The notes under the pieces were generated by a model, which was given only the letters and a program-made list of their open reading frames with translations, searched no databases and was not told the DNA's origin. This document shows positions 1-7,354 of a stretch of DNA of 16,172 bases, piece by piece. The stretch lies in contig CAZUGH010000042.1 of assembly GCA_964619785.1 (NCBI GenBank), positions 1 to 16,172 on the forward strand, written 5' to 3'. Source of the stretch: CAZUGH01 sp964619785. Its GTDB lineage: Bacteria > Bacillota > Clostridia > Lachnospirales > Lachnospiraceae. The translations under genes were made by a program, and so were the position numbers. Every line of letters begins with the position of its first letter. Positions within the stretch are counted from its first letter, which is position 1.

Positions 1-318
1 AGAGATGACATCATGAATAGTCTAGCCCAATTAAACCTCGATAACCACGCCAACGAAAAGGTTAAAACTTTTTCACTCGGCATGAAACAACGACTCAGCA
101 TCTGCCAAGCGATTATAGAAAACCCAGATGTGCTTTTATTAGACGAACCCCTTAACGCCCTTGACGAAAAAAACATAAAGTGCGTTTGGGATATATTGGA
201 TTTCGAAAAAGAAAAAGGGAAAATCATTATTATTGCTGCGCATTCACTAGATGCAGATATGTTGAGTCATTTTGATCATATTTTGACAATGCATGAAGGC
301 GAATTAGAATTTGGATAA
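1..318 (+). CDS. ABC transporter ATP-binding protein, 3' fragment
   Basis: The reading frame is open from the first base of the window, so the start and the Walker A region lie outside it. About 105 C-terminal residues are visible. They show an ABC signature variant (FSLGMKQRL in place of LSGGQ), a Walker B (VLLLDEP) followed by the D-loop NALD, and a switch histidine in AAHS. SLGMKQRL is the form common in ATPases of small Firmicute exporters (bacitracin, lantibiotic or Na+-type families), but the substrate cannot be read from this fragment. The protein would act on the cytoplasmic face and energise a separate permease. It converges on rsmI with only six bases between stop codons, and I see no clear terminator hairpin there. 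Confidence 0.88.
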   Translation, partial: RDDIMNSLAQLNLDNHANEKVKTFSLGMKQRLSICQAIIENPDVLLLDEPLNALDEKNIKCVWDILDFEKEKGKIIIIAAHSLDADMLSHFDHILTMHEGELEFG

Positions 319-324
319 TAGCTT

Positions 325-1164
325 CTACAGCAAACTCTGGTAGATATCTCTCTTGGACACGCCACGATCTTTTGCCACTTTTTTCATGGCCTCTTTTTTA
401 TCCATGCCCTGAGATAAATATACTTCCATATGGTCTGGGATTGACATCTCAGACCATTTACTCTGCTCTTCTTGCGCCACGTCTTCTAGCTTTTTCCCAT
501 CAACTACTAATACATATTCTCCGCGCGGTTCTTGCTTCTCGTAGAATGCAATTGCCTCGTCCATTGTTGTCTGGAAAATGGTCTCATGCTTCTTGGTCAA
601 TTCTTTACAGATTGAGATATGGCGTTGGCCCCCTACGACTTGCGACAATTCTTCGAGTGTCTTACGCAGTCGGTGTGGTGCCTCATAAAATACCGTCAGT
701 CTAGTTGCCCGACGCAAGTCCTCTTTGACCGCTTCGCGTTCTTTCTTGTTTGTCGGCAAGAAGCCCTCAAATGCAAATCTTCTTGTTGATAATCCTGACA
801 AGACTACTGCCGTTATGACAGCTGTTGCTCCTGGCAGAGAAGTCACTTCAATTCCCGCTTCATAGGCAGCGCGTCCAAGTTCCTCACCAGGATCTGAGAT
901 ACCCGGTGTTCCAGCGTCTGACACCTGAGCAATCGTTTTTCCCTCTAGCATCTGCTTAACCAAGACATCTGTCTTCGTCATCTTGTTATGTTCATGATAG
1001 CTCACTAGGGGTGTCTTGATATCATAATGATTCAACAGCTTGATTGTTTGCCTCGTATCCTCTGCTGCCACAACATCCGCTTCCTTAAGAATACGGAGCA
1101 CACGAAGTGTCACATCTTCAAGATTGCCGATGGGAGTTGCACATAAATACAATTTACCGCTCAT
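325..1164 (-). CDS. rsmI: RsmI, 16S rRNA (cytidine1402-2'-O)-methyltransferase
   Basis: 279 residues, the usual length for RsmI (YraL/YabC), which 2'-O-methylates C1402 in the decoding centre of 16S rRNA using S-adenosylmethionine. The sequence opens with the family pattern KLYLCATPIGNLEDVTLR. It contains AAEDTR (34-39), the loop VSDAGTPGISDPG (81-93) and LPGATA (110-115), all typical of the tetrapyrrole-methylase fold. The ATG at 1164 is chosen because GGAGG lies five bases upstream. The frame stays open for 20 more codons, but that stretch lies inside trmN6 and has no family match. The gene start overlaps the trmN6 stop by 11 bases, implying translational coupling. It is the last gene of the minus-strand operon, as yabC closes the B. 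subtilis cluster. Confidence 0.96.
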   Translation of the reverse strand: MSGKLYLCATPIGNLEDVTLRVLRILKEADVVAAEDTRQTIKLLNHYDIKTPLVSYHEHNKMTKTDVLVKQMLEGKTIAQVSDAGTPGISDPGEELGRAAYEAGIEVTSLPGATAVITAVVLSGLSTRRFAFEGFLPTNKKEREAVKEDLRRATRLTVFYEAPHRLRKTLEELSQVVGGQRHISICKELTKKHETIFQTTMDEAIAFYEKQEPRGEYVLVVDGKKLEDVAQEEQSKWSEMSIPDHMEVYLSQGMDKKEAMKKVAKDRGVSKRDIYQSLL

Positions 1165-1912
1165 TTTCTCCTCCATTTTGATATATCTCATAAACTTCCT
1201 GCGTATATTCTCCTGGTTTCTCATAGATGATTAACGGTTTCTCAACCGTGATTCGTGAATTACCACCACGTACCCCTTCAATCAGTACCATGTTGGGTTC
1301 GCGATCAATATATGGATAGACAAGTCGCATCCGTTTGGGTTCGAGACGATGTGCCATCATCGTTGCAAAAATCTCTGCCAAACGAAACGGACGATGAACC
1401 ATGTAGAAATGTCCGCCTGGGCGCAACATTTTCGTTCCCTCTGCTATCACATCTTCAAGAGTGCACAATATCTCATGACGTGCAATTGCTTTCGGTTCCT
1501 CTTTGTTGGTTAGTCCATGGCAACCCGTCATATAAGGCGGATTACAGGTGACAACATCAAAGGAAGCCGCCCCCAAAAGCGAGGAAGCTTCCTTAACATC
1601 ACCCTGTATCATCTGCACCTTATCTTGTAACTGATTAAACAAAACACTTCGATTCGCCATCGAAACCACGTCACTCTGTATCTCGAGTCCCGTAAAACTA
1701 GCCGCCGAGCAAATACTGCTCATCAAAATAGGAATGATGCCATTACCACAGCACAGGTCTAATACCTTGTCCTCCGGGCGCGTCTTAGCGAAGCGTGCAA
1801 GAAGCACCGCATCCATTCCAAAGCAAAATTTGTCCGGATTCTGTATAAGTTGCAATCCATCTCGTTGTAGATTGTCTAAACGTTCACCCGGATGTAACCA
1901 TTTATTCTCCAT
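1154..1912 (-). CDS. trmN6: tRNA1(Val) (adenine37-N6)-methyltransferase family protein (TrmN6/YabB-like)
   Basis: 252 residues. The SAM-binding motif I is DLCCGNGI (52-59), and the N6-adenine methyltransferase motif IV is NPPY (124-127), preceded by FDVVTC. The N-terminus (GERLDNLQRDGLQLIQNP) matches the TrmN6/YabB family, known for modifying A37 of tRNA-Val in E. coli (YfiC). The substrate here is inferred from family and neighbours. The ATG at 1912 is preferred over an upstream in-frame start at 1951 because the family N-terminus begins there. No strong ribosome site is visible, but the start overlaps the ricT stop by 11 bases, so translation is probably coupled. In B. subtilis yabA lies before yabB and yazA after it. 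Both are absent here. Confidence 0.92.
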   Translation of the reverse strand: MENKWLHPGERLDNLQRDGLQLIQNPDKFCFGMDAVLLARFAKTRPEDKVLDLCCGNGIIPILMSSICSAASFTGLEIQSDVVSMANRSVLFNQLQDKVQMIQGDVKEASSLLGAASFDVVTCNPPYMTGCHGLTNKEEPKAIARHEILCTLEDVIAEGTKMLRPGGHFYMVHRPFRLAEIFATMMAHRLEPKRMRLVYPYIDREPNMVLIEGVRGGNSRITVEKPLIIYEKPGEYTQEVYEIYQNGGENER

Positions 1913-2810
1913 CGAGCTTAGATTTTCCTTCCTGTTTCTCCAAACGCTCAAGTTCCTTCAATTCACGGTCCACTTTATGATTATCACGTTTCTTCTCACG
2001 ACGGAATTTCAATTCTTCGACCTTATACTCGCGAACTTCCTTCTCATCATTTTCTAATGTTACAATTACTTTCACTTTCTGTTTGAGCACAGCAATACTT
2101 TGAACTTCACCCTGAAGTCCCTCCGGTGTCTTCACTCTGCTTCCCACATCAGGAAGATTGCTGTTAAGCATCTCATATGCAGCCTCTTCATTCTTCAGAC
2201 AACACATCAGTCTTCCACATACACCAGATATCTTCGTTGGATTCAGTGATAAGTTCTGTTCCTTCGCCATCTTAATCGATACCGGCGCAAATTCAGACAG
2301 GTAACTATGGCAACACAGCGGTCTGCCGCAGATTCCGATACCACCACAAATCTTCGTTTCGTCTCGAACGCCAATCTGTCTCAACTCAATTCTTGTACGG
2401 AAAACAGAAGCCAAATCTTTAACAAGTTCACGGAAATCAATTCGTCCATCCGCAGTAAAATAGAACAATAATTTATTATTATCAAAGGTATACTCTGCTT
2501 CAATCAGCTTCATCTCCAAATTGTGCTTATGAATCTTCTCAAGGCAAATCTTGAATGCTTCTTTTTCCTTCTCGCGATTCTTCGCTTCCTGAGCTGCATC
2601 CTTCTCATTGGCAACGCGAAGAATTCCCTTCAACGGCGCAACCACCTTCTCTTCCGGTACATCGGTTGGTCCTAACACAACAAAACCATACTCGATTCCC
2701 TTCGCTGTCTCTACTACTACATGATCGCCTCGCTTCACATCTTTCTTGGCTGGGTCAAAATAATAAACCTTGCCTGCCTGGCGAAAACGAACTCCAATAA
2801 TATTAACCAT
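1902..2810 (-). CDS. ricT: RicT/YaaT, PSP1-domain iron-sulfur protein
   Basis: 302 residues with the PSP1 domain. The hallmark cysteine motifs are visible: Cys155, Cys161 and the Cys166-Cys167 pair (CGGIGICGRPLCC), then Cys198 and Cys203-Cys204 (CGRLMCC). In B. subtilis RicT forms the Y-complex with RicA (YmcA) and RicF (YlbF). That complex carries [4Fe-4S] clusters and influences RNase Y processing, biofilm formation, competence and sporulation. The cysteines here fit cluster binding. The tail after residue 265 is a Lys/Glu-rich, probably helical extension, making the protein somewhat longer than B. subtilis YaaT. GGAGG sits upstream of the ATG at about six bases. Only 13 bases separate it from holB, the order found in Bacillus. 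Confidence 0.95.
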   Translation of the reverse strand: MVNIIGVRFRQAGKVYYFDPAKKDVKRGDHVVVETAKGIEYGFVVLGPTDVPEEKVVAPLKGILRVANEKDAAQEAKNREKEKEAFKICLEKIHKHNLEMKLIEAEYTFDNNKLLFYFTADGRIDFRELVKDLASVFRTRIELRQIGVRDETKICGGIGICGRPLCCHSYLSEFAPVSIKMAKEQNLSLNPTKISGVCGRLMCCLKNEEAAYEMLNSNLPDVGSRVKTPEGLQGEVQSIAVLKQKVKVIVTLENDEKEVREYKVEELKFRREKKRDNHKVDRELKELERLEKQEGKSKLDGE

Positions 2811-2823
2811 CTTAATCCTCCAT

Positions 2824-3807
2824 CTATTCTGTCATCGTCAGAAGCATCAATTCCATTGCAACATCAAAATTTACATTTGCTCTCAGACGAATTTTGGCCT
2901 TATCAAAAGCCTGTAATATATTTTCCAACTTCAAATATCCTTTGCGAGTTGCCTCACGCGAAATATCTGAGTAATTCTCGCGAAACATCAATTGGTTGAT
3001 ATCCTTTGTTGCTTTGTATAAAAGCACGTCACGATACCACAAAACCATTAAGTCAATGTAGTCTCCCACATCATCCTTGTTTTCACCAATCTCCTTCATA
3101 ATACACATCATCTCATAGGTGGTCATCTCCTGTTTGTTCTTCAACAGATACAACACCTTATCCTTCTTCTCGATAAAATCCTCGCTACGAACATACCGAA
3201 TCGCTTTACCGAGGTTTCCCTGTGCAAACATCGCTCCCGTCTTCGCGAGATAATCTGGCACCTGACAATGCGTAATCAAATATTGCTCTACTGCGGTGTC
3301 CGACAATGGCCGAAGCTCCAGCTTCAAACAACGTGATTGTATCGTTGGCAATAAAGCATTCATATTCGTCGTCAACAGAATCACAACGCCATATGCTGGC
3401 GGCTCCTCAATTGTCTTAAGAAGCGCATTTTGCGCCGCCTCCGTCATCTTCTCTGCATCCGGAACAATATATATTTTATATGGACTAGAATATGGCTTAA
3501 TGTCCATCGTATGATTCAGCTGGTCTCGTATATCATCTACACCGATTCCACTTTTCTCATGAGTAACCCAGATAATATCTGGATGATTACCAGAAGCCTG
3601 CTGCTTACAAGACTGGCATTCACCACATGGCTTTTCTCCTTCACTACTACATTGCAATCCAGCAGCGAGTGCCCTCGCCATCATCTTCTTGCCAGTACCC
3701 TGTTCTCCTTGGAAAATGTAGGCATGAAAGGCCTTATCATCCTGAATCGCCATGAGCAGATGTTCTTTCACCTGTTCATGACCAACAATTTGTGAAAATA
3801 AGTTCAT
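2824..3807 (-). CDS. holB: DNA polymerase III delta' subunit
   Basis: 327 residues of clamp-loader AAA+ protein. The start NLFSQIVGHEQVKEHL is typical of delta'. A P-loop GEQGTGKK (34-41) is followed by a zinc-binding cluster of Cys53, Cys61, Cys64 and Cys67. The conserved LLKTIEEPP lies at 129-137 and the sensor/arginine-finger motif SRC at 158-160. The residue after the P-loop lysine is Lys rather than Thr/Ser, so ATP hydrolysis is doubtful, in line with the structural role of delta' in the loader. The C-terminal part (about 165-327) is the helical collar region. It sits between yaaR (16-base gap) and ricT, as in B. subtilis. The ribosome site is modest (GAGGGCG). Confidence 0.95.
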   Translation of the reverse strand: MNLFSQIVGHEQVKEHLLMAIQDDKAFHAYIFQGEQGTGKKMMARALAAGLQCSSEGEKPCGECQSCKQQASGNHPDIIWVTHEKSGIGVDDIRDQLNHTMDIKPYSSPYKIYIVPDAEKMTEAAQNALLKTIEEPPAYGVVILLTTNMNALLPTIQSRCLKLELRPLSDTAVEQYLITHCQVPDYLAKTGAMFAQGNLGKAIRYVRSEDFIEKKDKVLYLLKNKQEMTTYEMMCIMKEIGENKDDVGDYIDLMVLWYRDVLLYKATKDINQLMFRENYSDISREATRKGYLKLENILQAFDKAKIRLRANVNFDVAMELMLLTMTE

Positions 3808-3823
3808 CTCATCGCCCTCTCTA

Positions 3824-4264
3824 TTACGTAATAATATCTAAAAGTAATCCTCGTATCTCATCAATCTTGCCAAGAATCGCAAGATGATCCTTCTCTTCCT
3901 TTAGCAGTTCTCCCGCCAGTTCGTCTAGGGCATCATCCACCTGCTTAATCATTCCATACACGCGGTGTCTGCCTCGCTTATCCAGAAAATTCTCACGGCT
4001 AAACTTATGTGACCGGTTCACAATCTCATTCATGAACTCCTTAATCAAGCCACGATAATGCTTCATATCCCGGACATCCATACGTTTCCCCAGCTTCTTA
4101 CCTTGCATGGTGATGTCCTCCATCATCAAGGTAAGTCTCTCTGACAATCCCGCCTCTTCAATCGAACTCATCAAGCGAAACTTAAAATCATCGCTAGTCT
4201 CTGGAGTGGGTGCCTGGGGACTGGTTGTATTCACTTGCTGAAGATCATTTACCTTAATCTCCAT
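3824..4264 (-). CDS. yaaR: YaaR family protein (DUF327)
   Basis: 146 residues, helical and charged, with no signal peptide or membrane segment. The central block ERLTLMMEDITMQGKKLGKRMDV and the following DMKHYRGLIKEFMNEIV are characteristic of DUF327/YaaR, whose biochemical role is not established. The C-terminus is a predicted helix pair (VDDALDELAGELL; ILGKIDEIRGLLLDI). The ATG at 4264 is chosen because GGAGG stands eight bases upstream. A TTG five codons further up would bury that ribosome site. It keeps its place next to holB seen in Bacillus, so it is probably linked functionally to replication or nucleoid-associated processes, but that is inference from neighbourhood only. Confidence 0.9.
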   Translation of the reverse strand: MEIKVNDLQQVNTTSPQAPTPETSDDFKFRLMSSIEEAGLSERLTLMMEDITMQGKKLGKRMDVRDMKHYRGLIKEFMNEIVNRSHKFSRENFLDKRGRHRVYGMIKQVDDALDELAGELLKEEKDHLAILGKIDEIRGLLLDIIT

Positions 4265-4288
4265 GAACCACACCTCCAATCCGCACTT

Positions 4289-4297
4289 ATTATACCA
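4289..4297 (-). promoter_or_regulatory. possible internal extended -10 promoter before yaaR
   Basis: On the minus strand the 51-base gap between the kinase and yaaR contains TGG-TATAAT, a perfect -10 box with a TGn extension and no good -35. The flanking ATGGTATAAT is identical to that of the promoter upstream of the WYL regulator. It could give separate transcription of yaaR-holB-ricT-trmN6-rsmI. Inferred from motif only. Confidence 0.4.
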
Positions 4298-4315
4298 TAA
4301 GGTAAGGGAGAGATT

Positions 4316-4906
4316 CTAGACATTTTTCTTATCTAGCACTTCCATCAACTGTTCAAGCCCATGTTCTACACTATCGTTAATAATTGATACCGATATCTCT
4401 GCCTCTGCCAATCTCTCATCAGAGAAATCCGTTTCATCCGCGAGAAAGCGTCGGCATACCTCTGCCACACATGGAACCTTCTGTCTTCTCTCTCTCTCAA
4501 GCGCACGCTCTAACCGCGCACAATCCTCAACAACAATGTAAATCGGCTCTACATTTTCCCTGCCGAAATGACGTCGCAGCTTCTCAAAACCCTCAAGTGT
4601 TGAAATCATCGCATAATCCGAATGTTCAAGGTCAATCTGTCCATCATCTGCCGTGAAGTAAAACCATGGTCCATGTACCGTGTCATATTCGCGACACTCT
4701 ACAATCTTACCTTGCTCCTCCATCTCATACATCTCTTCTGGCGTCACAAAATAGTATTCCTTACCATCTGTCTCCCCCGACCGAATCGGTCTTGTCGTAT
4801 AAGGAATCACTTCCTTTACAGTAAGCTCTTTTTGATTTAGCAATAAATGAAATAGTGTATCCTTACCTGTTGCACTTTTTCCCATAATGACATATAGCTT
4901 ACCCAT
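4316..4906 (-). CDS. guanylate-kinase-fold P-loop kinase, specificity uncertain
   Basis: 196 residues, about the length of bacterial guanylate kinase. Visible elements are a P-loop GKSATGKDT (9-17), the phosphate-binding TTRPIRSGE (37-45) with Arg39 and Arg42, and DGKEYYFVT (48-55) with Tyr51. A candidate base-contacting Glu is at 70 or 73. Two guanine-recognition elements are not conserved: the YYGT stretch of Gmk reads PWFYFT (80-85), and the LDIDxQG strand is replaced by MISTLEGF. So the GMP specificity of true Gmk is in doubt. The protein may phosphorylate another nucleotide or serve a regulatory role. It occupies the slot that tmk fills in B. subtilis between yaaO and yaaR. The ribosome site is weak (AAGGA about 12 bases away), with coupling to the decarboxylase stop 17 bases upstream likely. 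Confidence 0.85.
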   Translation of the reverse strand: MGKLYVIMGKSATGKDTLFHLLLNQKELTVKEVIPYTTRPIRSGETDGKEYYFVTPEEMYEMEEQGKIVECREYDTVHGPWFYFTADDGQIDLEHSDYAMISTLEGFEKLRRHFGRENVEPIYIVVEDCARLERALERERRQKVPCVAEVCRRFLADETDFSDERLAEAEISVSIINDSVEHGLEQLMEVLDKKNV

Positions 4907-4923
4907 TCAACTCACTGTCCTTT

Positions 4924-6309
4924 CTAAACAACAACTTGTATATAATGTCCATCTTCATCTGCCATTCCCTTCAGGGAAAAGCCTCTGCTTTGGTAATAAC
5001 TCAATAAATCCGCCATCTCCTGGCTTATCAACTCACCCGGAACCAAATATGGAATTCCCGGTGGATATAGATATACATACTCGCCCGCCACATGATTGGT
5101 CGCATCAGCAAGCGCCACTGACCGATGAGGTCTATGATATGCATTATATGCAGTATCGCAAGCAGTGGGAAGCATCCACTCAATCTGTACTGGTTCAGTC
5201 GTAACTAGCTCCGCCCTCTGGTCAATCGTCAACAAAGCCTCCGCTAAGCATGCAAGATTATCCTCAGAATCAGCCACAGAAGTCATCGCAACCCCATATC
5301 TTGCCTGACTCATCTCAAGCTCAATATGAAACTCCTGTCGCAACTGCTCTTCTAATTCAATGCCACTTAGATTCGTTCGCTCAGTCGTAATCACAACTTT
5401 CCCCAAATCCCTATTCTCACATGTATAGGCACGAAGTTTTTCTAACTCCTCTAGTTTATCATAAAACTCGCCAAGACGCACGTTATATTGTGCAAAAGCC
5501 GTTTCGGAATCCTCTAAAAAGTCCAAACACTGACTAATACTCCCCATCAATACATAGGAAGGACTGCTTGTCTGATAGATCTGTTCATACATTCTCACGG
5601 TCTCAGCTGATACTAGATTGCCCCCACGATGAAGAAGGCCGGTCTGTGTCAATGCTGGCAATGTCTTATGCAAGCTTTGAATCACCAAATCCGCACCCGC
5701 CTCCACCGCAGACTCCGGTGTTCCTATTTGAAAAGGAAAATGCGCCCCATGCGCTCCATCTACCACCAATGGTATATTTCTCTCATGAAGATATGCCGCA
5801 ATCTCACGAATCGGTGACGCAACCCCTTCATAAGTCGGTGAAGTAATCATGACACAATCCGGTTTCTCTCCCCGTTCAACCGCTTCCTTCACGCTCTCAA
5901 GAGAAATGCCACCCAAAATACCTGTCGATGCACCCATCTCCGGCATCAGATATTCTGTATGTAGATTTAATAGAAATGCCGCATGATACACCGACTTATG
6001 ACAGTTTCGCGCCATCAGAATTTTCCCATTCCTACGACAACACGCAGATATCGCAGTCAAGATACCTCCGGTACTTCCATTCACTAGGAAAATGGTATGC
6101 TCCGCGCCATATAGCCTTGCAGCACGTTCCATCTCCCGCTTCAATATCTCTTGTGGATGATGAAGGTCATCCGTTCCATCCACTTCCGTCACATCAAAAG
6201 AATAGGGATTTTCCATGGAAAATCCAGGATTTCTCTTATGCCCAGGCATGTGCATCGGTATCATATCCGAATTGCTGTAATGAATCAGACGCTGATATAG
6301 ATTTTCCAC
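4924..6309 (-). CDS. Orn/Lys/Arg decarboxylase family protein (YaaO-like)
   Basis: 461 residues of the fold-type I PLP enzymes related to B. subtilis YaaO and SpeA. Key elements are MHMPGHKRNPGF near the N-terminus, FLVNGSTGG, the aspartate motif VVDGAHGAH, and SLHKTLPALTQTG, whose Lys (about residue 215) should carry PLP. The family removes the alpha-carboxyl group from basic amino acids to make cadaverine, putrescine or agmatine, and the substrate here cannot be told. The short C-terminal domain matches the small YaaO-like class rather than the large acid-stress enzymes. I prefer the GTG at 6309, with AGAGGGGG seven bases upstream. The in-frame ATG at 6327 has no ribosome site. First gene of the operon. 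17 bases separate it from the kinase. Confidence 0.9.
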   Translation of the reverse strand: MENLYQRLIHYSNSDMIPMHMPGHKRNPGFSMENPYSFDVTEVDGTDDLHHPQEILKREMERAARLYGAEHTIFLVNGSTGGILTAISACCRRNGKILMARNCHKSVYHAAFLLNLHTEYLMPEMGASTGILGGISLESVKEAVERGEKPDCVMITSPTYEGVASPIREIAAYLHERNIPLVVDGAHGAHFPFQIGTPESAVEAGADLVIQSLHKTLPALTQTGLLHRGGNLVSAETVRMYEQIYQTSSPSYVLMGSISQCLDFLEDSETAFAQYNVRLGEFYDKLEELEKLRAYTCENRDLGKVVITTERTNLSGIELEEQLRQEFHIELEMSQARYGVAMTSVADSEDNLACLAEALLTIDQRAELVTTEPVQIEWMLPTACDTAYNAYHRPHRSVALADATNHVAGEYVYLYPPGIPYLVPGELISQEMADLLSYYQSRGFSLKGMADEDGHYIQVVV

Positions 6310-6347
6310 TTGAAGTCCCCCTCTCATATCAAAAACTTTCTTACTAA

Positions 6348-6376
6348 ATTCTAATACATAAACATATATCCGTCAA
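6348..6376 (-). promoter_or_regulatory. sigma-A-type promoter of the decarboxylase-rsmI operon
   Basis: On the minus strand TTGACG (6371-6376) is separated by exactly 17 bases from TAGAAT (6348-6353). Both boxes match consensus at five of six positions. Transcription would start near 6341, about 30 bases before the preferred GTG start. The -35 lies inside the first copy of a ten-base direct repeat, CGTCAATTCA, which recurs at 6420-6429. Confidence 0.72.
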
Positions 6377-6418
6377 TTCACCATTCATCAACATTTACCC
6401 CACAAAAATTTGTATTTT

Positions 6419-6447
6419 TCGTCAATTCATGATACGGTAGTTAGAAT
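6419..6447 (+). promoter_or_regulatory. likely promoter of the yhfC-type gene
   Basis: TCGTCA (6419-6424) and TAGAAT (6442-6447) stand 17 bases apart on the plus strand, matching consensus at four and five positions. A start near 6454 would leave a leader of about 23 bases carrying GGAGG. It is divergent from the operon promoter, so the two starts are only about 110 bases apart. Confidence 0.45.
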
Positions 6448-6476
6448 CGTAATAATACAAATCTATGGAGGTTCCT

Positions 6477-7289
6477 ATGAATATTTCAATTCCGACAAGC
6501 ACTGCAATTCTTATGGTAACTTTGGCACTGATGAATACAGTCATTCCTATTATCATTGCCTATCATTATAAAAAGAGATTTGATGTGAAGATATCCACGT
6601 TTTTTATTGGGCTATTTACATATGTCGCTTTTGCTATGCTTTTAGTACAAATTCCCGACATTCTGATTCGTGGAAGTATCAAGCCCTTTGCTAACTTAGT
6701 GAAGGATAATGCTCTCGTTGGTGCACTGTATTTTCCTATCATTACTGTGTTAATGGAAGAGTTTGGACGACTCTTCACGTTTAAGTTTATGATGAAGAAT
6801 CGAATGAATAAAAATGAAGCCCTTATGATGGGTGTTGGTCATGGTGGTATCCAGTCGATGCTCACTGGTAGTTCCGTGATGATGAGCAATGCTATACTGG
6901 CTTTCGCCATTAATTCCTTTGGTGCCGAAGAGTATGTGACCAAGCTTGGACTGAAAGGTGAAGAGCTTGAGACAACACGCAAGGGACTAATTGAATTTGG
7001 ACAGATTCCTGTGATGCAGCATTTCTTCGATGGAAGTATTCCAATCCTGATTATGATTGGACAAGTGGCACTCTCTTTCATCGTCTTTGTCGCAATCTCA
7101 GACCAACGAAAGAAGTTCCTGTTCCCAGTCGCTATGCTGATGCATTTTGTACTTCTTCTTCCACTCTATCTAGTGCGTAAAGAAGTATTTACAAATATGT
7201 TCGTTGCGGAAACATTGATGTTGATTGTGCTTGTCGCCATCGTATACTTTGCTTATCAGATGTATCACGGTATCGCCAAGAATGCCTAA
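6477..7289 (+). CDS. YhfC-family intramembrane protease (glutamic-type, CPBP-related)
   Basis: 270 residues, strongly hydrophobic, with about seven predicted membrane segments. The family's putative catalytic motifs are visible: EEFGR (Glu94, Glu95, Arg98) and GVGHGG (119-124, His122), with further conserved polar positions at MQHFFDG and MLMHF in later helices. Related CPBP/Rce1-type enzymes cleave near or inside membranes. The substrate of YhfC proteins is unknown. The ATG at 6477 is chosen because GGAGG lies five bases upstream. An ATG at 6465 overlaps that ribosome site. It stands alone, divergent from the decarboxylase operon and convergent with the next gene across a shared terminator. 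Confidence 0.88.
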   Translation: MNISIPTSTAILMVTLALMNTVIPIIIAYHYKKRFDVKISTFFIGLFTYVAFAMLLVQIPDILIRGSIKPFANLVKDNALVGALYFPIITVLMEEFGRLFTFKFMMKNRMNKNEALMMGVGHGGIQSMLTGSSVMMSNAILAFAINSFGAEEYVTKLGLKGEELETTRKGLIEFGQIPVMQHFFDGSIPILIMIGQVALSFIVFVAISDQRKKFLFPVAMLMHFVLLLPLYLVRKEVFTNMFVAETLMLIVLVAIVYFAYQMYHGIAKNA

Positions 7290-7303
7290 CGAAATATAAT
7301 AAA

Positions 7304-7348
7304 AAGGGTGTTGTAAATAGTTGATACTTAACTATTCGCAACACCCTT
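7304..7348. terminator. bidirectional intrinsic terminator
   Basis: Arms AAGGGTGTTG (7304-7313) and CAACACCCTT (7339-7348) pair perfectly, with an inner AATAGTT/AACTATT stem of seven pairs. It is flanked by ATTTTATT on the plus side and TTTATTATATTT on the minus side. It serves both convergent genes. Confidence 0.88.
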
Positions 7349-7354
7349 ATTTTA

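Noticed and set aside
318..325. Shared terminator between the ABC fragment and rsmI
   Set aside because: The stops are six bases apart, and the nearby sequence offers only a weak CTAC/GTAG pairing.
4264..4279. TTG start for yaaR five codons upstream
   Set aside because: It would place the GGAGG ribosome site inside the coding region. The ATG at 4264 is correctly spaced from it.
5928..6347. 139-codon plus-strand frame
   Set aside because: It is antisense to the decarboxylase and crosses that operon's promoter.
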